Source: Halobaculum halobium
Lineage (GTDB): Archaea > Halobacteriota > Halobacteria > Halobacteriales > Haloferacaceae
Assembly: GCF_030127145.1 (NCBI RefSeq)
Contig: NZ_CP126158.1
Span: 558,001 to 622,000, forward strand
Length of the DNA: 64,000 nucleotides
Direction: 5' to 3'
The first letter of the stretch is position 1. Each line of letters starts with the position of its first letter. Positions 27,160-35,507 of this stretch are shown here, piece by piece. The notes beneath the pieces were generated by a model. The model made no database searches. It was given only the letters and a program-made list of their open reading frames with translations, and had not been told where the DNA came from. The position numbers and the translations under genes were made by a program.

Positions 27160-27782
27160 GTCGGGTACTCGCGGTCGAGGTCGAGATCGTCGACGGAGAG
27201 ATCGTCGTCGGCTTCGTCACCGTCGTCTGCGTTCGCTTCGGCCTCGCCAGCTGCGTCCGCGTCCGGCGCTTCGTCGCCGGCTGCGTCGCTCTCTTCGTCG
27301 AAGTCCGGGCGCTCGTCGACGAGCAGGTCGTCGTCCTCGTACAGCGTCTCGGGGTCGCGCAGGTCGGGGAGGTCCTCTGGCGCCTCCTCGACGTGCTCCA
27401 TGCCGCCGTAGCCGTCCGGGGCGCGACCGCCGTCGTCGAACCACTCGTGGAAGGCGTCGCGGAACGTCTCCTCGCCGGCGATGCTGGCGCCGCCGCGCTC
27501 GCGGAACCAGAACAGGAAGTCAGCCTCGTGCTCGTCACACAGCAGCACCTCGTCGAGCGGCTCCCCGTAGATGATGCTCGCGGGGCGACACTGCTGTTTG
27601 TCCGCCTCCCCGTGGATCAAGTAACAGGCGTCGCAGGGCTTGTTCATCACGACTTGAAGCCGCACGAGCCGGTGACGGGGCTCCTTCGGGATCTCCTCCA
27701 GCGGCCGCCAGCCGCCGGCGTCGGTGAAGATCTCGTCCTCGTCGAAGCGCCAGCCGCGCAGGCCGATGCTCACCTTACCCAT
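27156..27782 (-). CDS. Conserved haloarchaeal-type protein with possible zinc site
   Basis: 208 residues; I do not recognise the family. The first 110 residues look like a folded domain (KVSIGLRGWRFDEDEIFT at the N-terminus). It contains four cysteines in a zinc-like layout: PCDACYLIHG near residue 50, QQCRP near 64 and LLCDEHEADF near 83, followed by a FWFRERGG helix. The last 90 residues are a low-complexity Asp/Glu/Ala tail, probably disordered. It is the first gene of a two-gene unit overlapping the TrmJ-like methyltransferase, so an RNA-related role is plausible but unproven. Confidence 0.75.
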   Translation of the reverse strand: MGKVSIGLRGWRFDEDEIFTDAGGWRPLEEIPKEPRHRLVRLQVVMNKPCDACYLIHGEADKQQCRPASIIYGEPLDEVLLCDEHEADFLFWFRERGGASIAGEETFRDAFHEWFDDGGRAPDGYGGMEHVEEAPEDLPDLRDPETLYEDDDLLVDERPDFDEESDAAGDEAPDADAAGEAEANADDGDEADDDLSVDDLDLDREYPT

Positions 27783-27933
27783 TTGCCTCCGCTTGCCGCG
27801 CGCCGGGGATAAGCGGCGCGCTCTCGGGTGCCCGCGAGTTCAAGCGCCGCCGATCGAGGCGACCACCGGCCGGAGCGGTGACCTATCGGCCGCGATCACA
27901 ACACCGAAGCGCGACCCGCCCTTGGAACGGTCC

Positions 27934-29079
27934 ATGCGAACTGTCGACGCCGCGGGCCTCCAGATCGGCGACGATCACCCGCCGCGGATCATGGGCGTGC
28001 TGAACGTGTCGAAGGAGTCGCCGTACGATCCCAGCGTGTACGACGACCCCGGCGACGCAGCGGCGTACGTCGACGAGGAACTGATCGGCGAGGGCGCCGA
28101 CATCGTCGACGTGGGGCTCGAGTCCGCGAACAAGCGGTTCGAGGTGCTCTCGGCCGAGGAGGAACTGGAGCGCCTCGACACCGCGATCGAGACGATGGAG
28201 AGCGTCTCCGGCGACGCGGTCTTCTCCATCGAGACGCGCTATCACGAGGTCGCCGACGCGGCGCTGTCTCGCGGGTTCGACATGGTGAACGACATCTGCG
28301 GGTTCGCCGACCCGGAGCTGCCCCGCGTCTGTGAGGAGTACGACGCCGCGGTCGCGAAGATGGCGTCGCCGCCGGACCTGGAGCGGCCGGGCGCCGTCGA
28401 GGACGTGGACGACATCTACGAGGCGCTCTCGCTCAACGGGTTCACCGACAAGACCATCGTCGATCCGGCGTTCGGCGGCTGGTCCGAGGACAAGACCCTG
28501 GCGGACGACCGCGAGACGTTCCACCGCCTCCGGGAGTTCCGCGGCTACGGCCGGCCGCTGCTCGTGTCGATCAACCGGAAGAACTTCCTCCGGAGCGTCG
28601 CCGGCCGCGACACCGAGGGGGCGCTCCCCGTCTCGCTGGCGGCGACCTCGATGGCCGTCGAGCGCGGCGCTCACATCGTCCGCACGCACGACGTGGCCGA
28701 GACCCGCGACGCCGCCCTCATCGGGAAGGAGTTCGCCCGCAACCGCGCGACGCGAGGCGGCGAGATCTCCGTCGAGGAGCTGGACGTTGCGACGACGGGG
28801 GACGCCCGCCGACACGTCGAGCGATTCGGCGGCGACCCGGCCGTCGCCGCCGACGCCGTCGCCCGCGTGTACGAGTTCGACGGGCTCGACCCCGAAGCGA
28901 TCGGCGCGCTGCGCGCCGCGGCCGCCGATGCGTCGGCGGTACTTGTCGCCGACGCGACCGGTTCGTCGGCCCTGTTGATCGGGACCGTCGCCGAAACAGC
29001 GGCGGCCGCAGCGGCCGCGAACGGGGCTACGGAGGCGTTGGACGCCGCGCTGTCGTGCGTCACACGTCCGACAGAGTAA
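27934..29079 (+). CDS. folP: Dihydropteroate synthase-like protein
   Basis: 381 residues from the ATG at 27934. TIM-barrel pterin-binding domain of the DHPS family: PPRIMGVLNVSKESPYDPS near residue 15 (the usual SFSDGG part of the signature is altered), EGADIVDVGLES, MVNDICGFADPELP, a substrate-loop SRK-like SINRKNFLRSVAG, and the C-terminal IVRTHDVAETRDA. It would couple pABA or a related group to dihydropterin diphosphate. About 110 further residues form an Ala-rich C-terminal extension of unknown role, with no FolC fusion. It is followed by the pterin diphosphokinase mptE, supporting a folate/pterin role. The longer upstream frame is not coding-like. Confidence 0.82.
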   Translation: MRTVDAAGLQIGDDHPPRIMGVLNVSKESPYDPSVYDDPGDAAAYVDEELIGEGADIVDVGLESANKRFEVLSAEEELERLDTAIETMESVSGDAVFSIETRYHEVADAALSRGFDMVNDICGFADPELPRVCEEYDAAVAKMASPPDLERPGAVEDVDDIYEALSLNGFTDKTIVDPAFGGWSEDKTLADDRETFHRLREFRGYGRPLLVSINRKNFLRSVAGRDTEGALPVSLAATSMAVERGAHIVRTHDVAETRDAALIGKEFARNRATRGGEISVEELDVATTGDARRHVERFGGDPAVAADAVARVYEFDGLDPEAIGALRAAAADASAVLVADATGSSALLIGTVAETAAAAAAANGATEALDAALSCVTRPTE

Positions 29080-29084
29080 GAAAA

Positions 29085-29092
29085 CTTATACC
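29085..29092 (+). promoter_or_regulatory. TATA-like box before the small ORF and mptE
   Basis: AAAACTTATACC (29081-29092) is an AT-rich box in GC-rich surroundings. Its centre is about 25 nt before the ATG at 29113, ideal for a leaderless transcript. A second, weaker box (CGTATTACTG, 29171-29180) is about 33 nt before the mptE ATG at 29208. Confidence 0.55.
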
Positions 29093-29112
29093 CGATCGCT
29101 CGATAGCAGACG

Positions 29113-29199
29113 ATGGAAGCCGGAAGGGCACCGCGGGTAGGGGTACTCTGGTGCGCTTTCGGCCCGATCCCGTATTACTGCGAGCGGTCATACCGCTAG
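29113..29199 (+). CDS. Possible 28-residue leaderless small protein or leader peptide
   Basis: ATG at 29113, stop TAG at 29197-29199, 8 nt before the mptE start. The ATG is exactly where a leaderless transcript from the TATA-like box at 29085-29092 would begin. The peptide is short, mildly basic (four Arg against two Glu) and contains Trp13, two Cys (14 and 23) and a GPIPYYC stretch. This composition is unlike the acidic proteins around it and also unlike the Arg/Ser/Pro-rich shadow frames. It could be a real micro-protein or a regulatory upstream ORF for mptE. In GC-rich DNA a 28-codon open frame can occur by chance, so the promoter position is the main support. Confidence 0.45.
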   Translation: MEAGRAPRVGVLWCAFGPIPYYCERSYR

Positions 29200-29207
29200 T
29201 CACCGCC

Positions 29208-29881
29208 ATGGAGTTCACCGACTGGGAGCCGATCTACGAGGCGATCCTCGCCGACTTCGGGTTCGACCGCGCCGCCGACGAGGCGGTCAGAGACCGCGCC
29301 GCCGCCCACGCCGAGCCGTTCGACCTCGACCGGGTGGACTGTGGAGGCGCGACCGTCGCCGTCGCCGGCGCGGGACCGTCGCTGAGGGCGACGCCGACCT
29401 CGCTCGCGACGCCGACCGGGTGTTCGCGGCCTCGACCGCCACGGACCGCCTCGCCGCCGAGGGCGTCGCGGTCGACGCGATGGTGACGGATCTGGACAAG
29501 AACCCCGAAACCGGGGCCGAACGGACCGAACGCGGCGAGGTAGTCGTGGCCCACGCCCACGGCGACAACGGCGACTTGGTCGACGAGTGGCTCCCGCGCC
29601 ACGACGCCGCCCACACGCTCGTCACGACGCAGGCGGCCCCGGTCGACGCCGTCGCCAACTTCGGCGGCTTCACCGACGGCGACCGGGCGGCGTTTCTCGC
29701 CGACCGCTGCGGCGCCGAGGGACTCATCTTCCCCGGTTGGGACTTTGACGACCCCGACGTGGGCGGGATGAAGGCCCGCAAGCTCGACTGGGCCGAGCGC
29801 CTGCTGCACCTGCTGGAACGTCGCCGCGGCGAGCGCTTCGCGGTCCTCGACGGCCGGCGCGACTGGATCGACTCGGTGTGA
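29208..29881 (+). pseudogene. mptE: 6-hydroxymethyl-7,8-dihydropterin pyrophosphokinase MptE, frameshifted
   Basis: The frame from the ATG at 29208 encodes the MptE/DUF115 N-terminus (MEFTDWEPIYEAILADFGF, ATVAVAGAGPSL near residue 55) and then loses sense. A second frame carries the rest (RVFAASTATDRLA, MVTDLDKNPETGAERT, VVAHAHGDNGDLVDE, ending DGRRDWIDSV at the stop 29879-29881). One added base near 29384-29388 (the GAGGG stretch) joins them into a 224-residue protein of normal family length. The enzyme makes the pterin diphosphate used by the DHPS-like product upstream. Because both halves keep clear coding character, an assembly indel is more likely than a dead gene. Confidence 0.85.
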
Positions 29882-29953
29882 CCGTGGGCGCCGTGATCCC
29901 GACACGGTTCGCCCGCCACTAACGTTACTACCGTCGCGCCCGTGTCCGGGTTC

Positions 29954-31429
29954 ATGCGCTTGTTCTGGCACCGGCGCGACCTGCGCGTCGCCGACAACCG
30001 CGGCCTCGCCGCCGCGGTCGAGGCGACCGACGACGACAGGGCGGTCGTCCCGGTGTTCGTCTTTGACGACGACGTACTGGCCCACGGCGCTCCTCCCCGG
30101 ATCCGGTTCATGCTCGACGCACTCGCTGAACTACGAGCCGACTACCGCGAACGCGGCTCGGATCTGGTCGTCGCACGCGGCGACCCGGCCGAGGTGCTCC
30201 CGGACTTGGCCGACGAGTTCGACGCCGACGCCGTCGTCTGGAACGAGGACTACTCCGGGCTCGCCCGTAAGCGCGACGCCCGCGTCCGGATGGCGCTGGA
30301 CGACGCCGGCGTCGCCCGCGAGACCCGCCACGACGCGGTGCACCACGAACCGGGGACGATCACGACGAACCAGGGCGACCCCTACGCGGTGTTCACGTAC
30401 TTCTGGAAGAAGTGGCGCGACCGCGAGAAGGCCGACCCGTTCGACGCGCCCGCGGGCGGCGATCTCGTCGCCGCCGACGCCGTCGCCGGCGAGTCTCTAC
30501 CGAGCATCGCGGATCTCGGCTTCGAGGAGCCGGCGGCCGACGTGCAGGCCGCCGGCACCGAGGCCGCCCGCGAGCGCCTCGCCGCGTTCTGCGAGGACGC
30601 CGTCTACCGCTACGATGCGGCCCGCGACTACCCGGCGAAGGAGGCCACCTCCCGGCTCTCGACGGACCTCAAGTGGGGCACGATCGGCGTTCGGGAGGTG
30701 TACGCCGCCACCGAAGAGGCGATGGCCGAGGCGGAGGCGATGGACGACGGCGGCGACGAGGACGACGGCCCGGTCGCGTCCGTCGAGGAGTTCCGGTCGC
30801 AACTCGCGTGGCGGGAGTTCTATACGCAGGTGCTGTGGGCGAATCCCGAGGTGGCCACTGAGAACTACAAGGACTACGAGCGCGATATCGAGTGGCGGTC
30901 GGACGAGGCGGCGATGGAACACTTGGCGGCGTGGACGGAGGGGAAGACGGGGTACCCCATCGTCGACGCGGGGATGCGCCAACTGCGCGAGGAGGCGTAC
31001 ATGCACAACCGCGTGCGGATGATCGTCGCGTCGTTCCTCACGAAGGACCTGCTGCTCGATTGGCGCCACGGCTACGAGCATTTCAAGCAGCACCTCGCGG
31101 ATCACGACACCGCCAACGACAACGGCGGCTGGCAGTGGGCCGCCTCGACCGGCACCGACGCCCAGCCGTACTTCCGCATCTTCAATCCCATGACGCAGGG
31201 CGAGCGCTACGACCCCGACGCCAAGTACATCTCGGAGTACATCCCTGAACTCGCGAGCGTTTCTCCCGACAACGTCCACTCGTGGCACGAGCTATCGGTG
31301 GGGCGCCGTCGCCAGCTCGCTCCGAAGTACCCGGATCCGATCGTCGACCACTCGGAGATGCGCGAGCGGGCGCTGTCGATGTTCAAGCGCGCTCGCGGCG
31401 AGGAGGAAGAGGAAGCGAGCGCTGACTGA
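29954..31429 (+). CDS. phr: Deoxyribodipyrimidine photolyase (class I)
   Basis: 491-residue FAD enzyme that repairs UV-induced cyclobutane pyrimidine dimers using blue light. The N-terminal antenna-binding Rossmann domain starts MRLFWHRRDLRVADN. The C-terminal FAD domain contains YPAKEATSRLSTDLKWG, SQLAWREFYTQVLWANPE, KTGYPIVDAGMRQLREEAYMHN-type signature residues and the family signature NDNGGWQWAASTGTDAQPYF. The ATG at 29954 is preferred to the GTG at 29942, because a TATA-like ACGTTACTA (29922-29930) is 27 nt upstream of it and family members begin at MRLFWHRRDLR. A photolyase fits life in sunlit brine. Confidence 0.95.
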   Translation: MRLFWHRRDLRVADNRGLAAAVEATDDDRAVVPVFVFDDDVLAHGAPPRIRFMLDALAELRADYRERGSDLVVARGDPAEVLPDLADEFDADAVVWNEDYSGLARKRDARVRMALDDAGVARETRHDAVHHEPGTITTNQGDPYAVFTYFWKKWRDREKADPFDAPAGGDLVAADAVAGESLPSIADLGFEEPAADVQAAGTEAARERLAAFCEDAVYRYDAARDYPAKEATSRLSTDLKWGTIGVREVYAATEEAMAEAEAMDDGGDEDDGPVASVEEFRSQLAWREFYTQVLWANPEVATENYKDYERDIEWRSDEAAMEHLAAWTEGKTGYPIVDAGMRQLREEAYMHNRVRMIVASFLTKDLLLDWRHGYEHFKQHLADHDTANDNGGWQWAASTGTDAQPYFRIFNPMTQGERYDPDAKYISEYIPELASVSPDNVHSWHELSVGRRRQLAPKYPDPIVDHSEMRERALSMFKRARGEEEEEASAD

Positions 31430-31447
31430 CCCGGCGGCCTCGTCCGG

Positions 31448-31588
31448 TCACACGCCGATCTCGCTCACGCCGAGGATCGCGCCGCAGGCGCCGCACTCCC
31501 ACACCGTCGCGTCGCCGGTGAAACGGGCGTCCGTCTCGCTTTCGACGACCTCGCGGATCTCCGTGTCGCAGTGGGGACAGTGACCCAT
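31448..31588 (-). CDS. 46-residue zinc-ribbon protein
   Basis: Small ORF from the ATG at 31588 to TGA at 31448-31450. It has two CxxC knuckles: GHCPHCDTEI at residues 2-11 and WECGACGAIL near residue 31, with about 26 residues between them, a classic rubredoxin-like/zinc-ribbon mini-protein. Such small CPxCG-type zinc-finger proteins are abundant in haloarchaea; the role here is unknown. It is convergent with photolyase (18 nt) and divergent from the DJ-1 gene. Confidence 0.8.
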   Translation of the reverse strand: MGHCPHCDTEIREVVESETDARFTGDATVWECGACGAILGVSEIGV

Positions 31589-31733
31589 ACGCCCGCCGAG
31601 CCGCCGTCAACACATGAACCTGTCCGCCTCGGGGCCGCGCCGGTTGCCCGACCGTCGGCGATCCTCGCGTCGAGGCGCTTCGCGTCGGTTCGGCTCGCGG
31701 TACGACTATGACGCCGGAGGGCCTCCATGGGGT

Positions 31734-32357
31734 ATGAACATCGACGTACTGCTGTACGAGGGGTTCGACGAACTGGACGCGGTCGGTCCGTTCGAGGTGT
31801 TCCGCAACGCCGAGGCCGCCGGCGCCGACTTCCGCACGCGCCTCGTCGGCCTCGACGACGCCGGCCTCGTCACCGCGAGCCATGGGATGCGCGTCGAGGC
31901 AGAGAGCGTCCTCGCCGATCCCGGCGATCTCGACTTGCTCGTCGTCCCCGGCGGCGGCTGGAACGACCGGAGCGAGGCGGGCGCGTGGGCCGAGTACGAG
32001 CGCGGTGCGGTTTCGGAGGCGGTCGCGGCTCACCACGACGCCGGGGCGACGGTCGCATCTGTTTGTACCGGCGGGATGCTGCTCTCGAAAGCGGGCGTCT
32101 TCGACGGCCGTCCCGCGGTCACGCACGCCTCCGCGCTCGACGACCTCCGCGACACCGACGCCGACGTGCGCGAGGAACGCGTCGTCGACGACGGCGACGT
32201 GCTCTCGGCGGGCGGGGTCACCTCGGGCATCGACTTGGCGCTCCACATCGTCGAGCGCGAGGCCGGTGCCGAGGTCGCGGAGTCGGTCGCGACGACGATG
32301 GAGTACACCCGCCAGCACGACGCGTACGAGCCCGGCGCGATAGCTGGAGCGGAGTGA
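31734..32357 (+). CDS. DJ-1/PfpI-family protein
   Basis: 207 residues from the ATG at 31734. Class I glutamine amidotransferase-like fold: MNIDVLLYEGFDELDAVGPF at the N-terminus, LDLLVVPGGGWNDRSEAG, and the nucleophile elbow VASVCTGGMLLSKAGVFDG with Cys near residue 109, then THASALDDLRDT and SAGGVTSGIDLALHIVE. The family includes isonitrile hydratases, glyoxalase/deglycase-like proteins and the amidase-like domain of AraC regulators; there is no DNA-binding domain here. The activity cannot be chosen from sequence alone. Confidence 0.88.
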   Translation: MNIDVLLYEGFDELDAVGPFEVFRNAEAAGADFRTRLVGLDDAGLVTASHGMRVEAESVLADPGDLDLLVVPGGGWNDRSEAGAWAEYERGAVSEAVAAHHDAGATVASVCTGGMLLSKAGVFDGRPAVTHASALDDLRDTDADVREERVVDDGDVLSAGGVTSGIDLALHIVEREAGAEVAESVATTMEYTRQHDAYEPGAIAGAE

Positions 32358-32417
32358 GATCAGAACCGGGACTCGGAACCGGACCGAACGGGTGAAGGGC
32401 AGTCCGGTCGCTGGGGC

Positions 32418-33404
32418 TCAGTCGTCAGTCGGTGCCGCCGCGACCCCCGTCGATCTCTCGCTCTCGTCGTCACGCCAGCTGAAGAAGCTCGCGAGCGCGG
32501 GGCCCGAGACGTTGTGCCAGACGCTGAACAGCGCGGGGATCAGCGCCGCCGCCGGCGAGAACAGCGAGGTCGCCAGCGCGACTGCCAGCCCGCTGTTCTG
32601 GAGTCCGACCTCGAACGCGCACGTCCGCCGACGGTCCTCCGGCATCCGCGCCGCGAGGCCGACGCCGTAGCCGGCGCCGAGGCCGATCCCGTTGTGCACG
32701 ACGACCGCGAGCAGCACCAGCGCGCCCGCGGTCAGGATGTTGTCGACGTTCGCGCCGACGACGCCGGCGACGATCGCGACGATGGCGACCACGCTGACCA
32801 GCGGGAACACGTCGACGCCCGCCTCCGCCGCTTCGGGCGCTCGCCGGTCGAGCACGTACCGGATCGCGAACCCGAGAACGACGGGGACGATGACGATCTG
32901 GACGATGCTCCCGAACATCTGCGCGAACGTCACGTCGACCGTCTCGCCGAGCGCGAACAGCGTCCACGCGGGCATCACGATCGGCGCGGCGAGGGTCGTG
33001 AGCGTCGTGACGGCCACCGACAGCGCCACGTCGCCGCGGCCGAGGTACGTCATCACGTTCGAGGCGGTACCGCCGGGCGCGGCGCCGACGAGGATCAGTC
33101 CGATCCCGATCGCGTCCGGGAGGTCGAACAGGAGATACAGGCCGTACGCCGCCAGCGGCATCACGAGCCACTGCGTGGCCGCCGCGATCCCCACGTCGAC
33201 GGGACGCTCGACGAGCCGCTCGAAGTCCTCGGGTTGGAGCGTCAGCCCCATCCCGAGCATGATCAGGCCGAGCAGCGGCGTGACGTAGTCGAGCACCGGA
33301 ATAAACGGGTCCGGGCGGACGAGCGCCGCACCTGCGGCCGCGACAACCCACACGACGAAGTATTTGCTGGCGATCCGACCCACCGCACCGAGCTGGTCGA
33401 TCAT
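32418..33404 (-). CDS. Bile acid:sodium symporter family transporter
   Basis: 328-residue membrane protein of the BASS/SBF family with nine to ten hydrophobic segments. Typical features: LDYVTPLLGLIMLGMGLTL near residue 38, the conserved GAAPGGTASNVMTYLGRGDVALS region (crossover motif), and GLQNSGLAVALATSLFSPAA. Family members move organic anions such as keto-acids or bile-acid-like compounds with sodium, which fits a high-salt setting; the substrate is not known. The ATG at 33404 is chosen because the 51-residue upstream extension is not coding-like. The gene is divergent from sod, 239 bp apart. Confidence 0.88.
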   Translation of the reverse strand: MIDQLGAVGRIASKYFVVWVVAAAGAALVRPDPFIPVLDYVTPLLGLIMLGMGLTLQPEDFERLVERPVDVGIAAATQWLVMPLAAYGLYLLFDLPDAIGIGLILVGAAPGGTASNVMTYLGRGDVALSVAVTTLTTLAAPIVMPAWTLFALGETVDVTFAQMFGSIVQIVIVPVVLGFAIRYVLDRRAPEAAEAGVDVFPLVSVVAIVAIVAGVVGANVDNILTAGALVLLAVVVHNGIGLGAGYGVGLAARMPEDRRRTCAFEVGLQNSGLAVALATSLFSPAAALIPALFSVWHNVSGPALASFFSWRDDESERSTGVAAAPTDD

Positions 33405-33617
33405 GGACACGACGTGAGCGACGTCCCCTCGCCCGTGAAAACGTGTCGCAAGATACAAATCTCGCAGACCGACTGTGCTCTCGAACCCGCCGTGAACCGC
33501 ACCCTCACACAACCGGCCTCCGTATGACGCCGATCGCCAGCAAGCGGAGGGGTACAAGCGAACGTATGTTGTGAAGTGCTAGCAGTCACCTTCTCAATCT
33601 TTAACAGCTATCCCGCC

Positions 33618-33625
33618 GATATACC
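33618..33625 (+). promoter_or_regulatory. TATA-like promoter element of sod
   Basis: GATATACC centred about 23 nt before the sod ATG, suggesting a leaderless transcript. Another AT-rich box (TCTTTAACA, 33598-33606) would give a leader of about 16 nt that includes GAGGG, a weak Shine-Dalgarno-like stretch 8 nt from the ATG. Both uses are possible. Confidence 0.45.
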
Positions 33626-33643
33626 TCGTAGAGGGATACAATC

Positions 33644-34243
33644 ATGAGCTACGAACTCGATCCGTTGCCGTACGACTACGACGCGCTGGAGCCGCACATT
33701 TCCGAGCAGGTGTTGACGTGGCATCACGACACCCATCACCAGGGCTACGTCAACGGCTGGAACTCGGCTGAGGAGACGCTCGAACAGAACCGCGAGGCCG
33801 GCGAGTTTGGTTCCTCGGCGGGCGCGATCCGGAACGTGACGCACAACTCTTCGGGGCACATTCTGCACGACCTGTTCTGGCAGAACATGAGCCCCGAGGG
33901 CGGCGACGAGCCGTCGGGCGCGCTCGCTGACCGGATCGCCGAGGACTTCGGCTCCTACGAGGCGTGGAAGGGCGAGTTCGAGGCCGCCGCCGGCAACGCG
34001 TCGGGCTGGGCGCTGCTCGTCTACGACACGTTCTCGAACCAACTGCGCAACGTGGTGGTGGACAAACACGACCAGGGCGCAATCTGGGGCGGCCACCCGA
34101 TCCTCGCGCTGGACGTGTGGGAGCACTCCTACTACTACGACTACGGCCCCGCCCGCGGCGACTTCGTCTCCGCGTTCTTCGAAGTCGTCGACTGGACCGA
34201 ACCCAGCGCCCGCTACGAACAGGCCCGCGAACTCTTCGAGTAA
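33644..34243 (+). CDS. sod: Superoxide dismutase (Mn/Fe family)
   Basis: 199-residue cytoplasmic Mn/Fe-type superoxide dismutase, converting superoxide to hydrogen peroxide and oxygen. Metal ligands are visible in the usual places: His in LEPHISEQVLTWHHDTHHQ (near 26), His in SSGHILHDLFWQNMSP (near 77), and Asp plus His in ILALDVWEHSYYYDYG (near 160-164). Haloarchaeal SODs usually bind Mn, but sequence alone does not prove which metal. It is a single gene with its own promoter and is divergent from the BASS transporter. Confidence 0.97.
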   Translation: MSYELDPLPYDYDALEPHISEQVLTWHHDTHHQGYVNGWNSAEETLEQNREAGEFGSSAGAIRNVTHNSSGHILHDLFWQNMSPEGGDEPSGALADRIAEDFGSYEAWKGEFEAAAGNASGWALLVYDTFSNQLRNVVVDKHDQGAIWGGHPILALDVWEHSYYYDYGPARGDFVSAFFEVVDWTEPSARYEQARELFE

Positions 34244-34507
34244 CGCTTCGTCGGCCGGTTCGAGTCCCACCCGCACGGCGCCGTCACCGGTGCCGCACCG
34301 TCGCGCCCGCCGTCGGCGACGACACGGCCGTGGGCACGGCTCGTCGCCGGCGGGGGCTCCGGGGCAGCAGTCACCTGTTTTTCGCGAGCGCAGTTCGATC
34401 GATACCGTCGACCCGGACGCGTCTGTCCGACCTGATCACGTGAACTGCCACAGGCTCGCCGAGCGTCCTGCGATCCGTCGCGAACGACGACACTGTAAGC
34501 CGGTGAG

Positions 34508-34939
34508 CTATCGTTGCTGGCGGCGCTCCGCGGCGTCAGTGAGCGTCTCGAGGCTGATCGTGTCCGGCAGCAGCTCCCCGAGGGTGTAGGTCGTGACGCC
34601 GTCGCCCTCGTCGCAGACGACCTCCATGTCGCCGTCGCAGAACTCGGCGAGCGTCTGGCGGCACATCCCGCAGGGAGTGACGCCGTCAGCGGCGTCGGAG
34701 GCGACGGCGAGGCGGTCGAACTCGGTGTGGCCGTGTTTCACCGCCTCCGCGATCGCGACCTCCTCGGCGTGCAGGGAGTTGGAGTAGTTGGCGTTCTCGA
34801 TGTTGCAGCCCATGTAGACCGTGCCGTCGGCGGTTCGAAGCGCCGCTCCGACCGGGTACTCCGAGTAGGGGACGTACGCGTCTGCGAAGGCCTCGCGGGC
34901 GGCCGCGACCAGCGGGTCGTCGGCGGGGTCGGCTGTCAT
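34508..34939 (-). CDS. cdd: Cytidine deaminase
   Basis: 143 residues from the ATG at 34939. Zn-dependent pyrimidine salvage enzyme deaminating cytidine/deoxycytidine to uridine. It has the substrate-binding GCNIENANYSNSLHAEEVAI (catalytic HAEE with Glu as proton shuttle) and the second zinc motif TPCGMCRQTLAEF. The length matches the homotetrameric class. A TATA-like GGTTAAGTG (34963-34970 region) lies about 26 nt upstream of the ATG, suggesting a leaderless message. The much longer upstream reading frame is excluded by that promoter and by composition. Confidence 0.95.
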   Translation of the reverse strand: MTADPADDPLVAAAREAFADAYVPYSEYPVGAALRTADGTVYMGCNIENANYSNSLHAEEVAIAEAVKHGHTEFDRLAVASDAADGVTPCGMCRQTLAEFCDGDMEVVCDEGDGVTTYTLGELLPDTISLETLTDAAERRQQR

Positions 34940-35048
34940 ACACGGAGCGACCGCCCGCTCACACTTAACCGTGTGTCGTCGAAGTGGCTCCCGCCGAGGC
35001 CCGGGTGCCACCCGACAGCGCCTTGACGCTGCCGACCGAAACGCGACC

Positions 35049-35444
35049 GTGAGCGATCGAGGGGCCACCGACGGCGTCGACGACAGCGGCGGCGATCGGC
35101 CGACGGGCGACCCGTCCGCCGACGACGGACACTCGCCCCGTGACAGCGGGGGAGCGACCGACGATGGGGGACTGATCGAGGGGGAACCGAGCGCCGTCGA
35201 AGCGTCCGGTCGCCCGTACCTGATCGGCGCGGCCGCGGTCGTGACGCTGTTCGCGGCCGCCGCGGGGTACGTCGTCGCCGCGAACAACGCCGTCGGCTCC
35301 GTGACGGTGTTCGGCGCCGTCACCGTCCCGGGAACGCCGACGGCCGTCGCCGCGTACGGCGCGGTGCTCTCGCTCGCGGTGCTTGGCGTGCTGTTCGGCC
35401 TCGTGACGGTCGCCGCTCGGTTCGACGACGACGCGGTGAACTGA
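35049..35444 (+). CDS. Two-helix membrane protein, haloarchaeal, unknown function
   Basis: 131 residues from a GTG at 35049. The first 55 residues are Asp/Gly/Ser-rich and probably cytoplasmic and disordered. Two membrane helices follow, about residues 60-80 (YLIGAAAVVTLFAAAAGYVV) and 100-122 (AYGAVLSLAVLGVLFGLVTV), joined by a short loop (NNAVGSVTVFGAVTVPG). I do not assign a function; similar two-helix proteins sit near terminal oxidase genes in some haloarchaea, but that is recalled, not shown here. It is followed 63 nt later by another small membrane protein in the same direction. Confidence 0.7.
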   Translation: MSDRGATDGVDDSGGDRPTGDPSADDGHSPRDSGGATDDGGLIEGEPSAVEASGRPYLIGAAAVVTLFAAAAGYVVAANNAVGSVTVFGAVTVPGTPTAVAAYGAVLSLAVLGVLFGLVTVAARFDDDAVN

Positions 35445-35507
35445 CCGACAGGCGGGTCCGACGACGGCGAGCGGGGCGCTTTTGTGGGCGCGGACCCGAC
35501 AGCGAGT

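Noticed and set aside
34290-34589. Rightward frame in the sod/cdd spacer
   Set aside because: Arg/Ser-rich, overlaps the 3' end of cdd, and has no promoter or motifs beyond the shared T-run motif.
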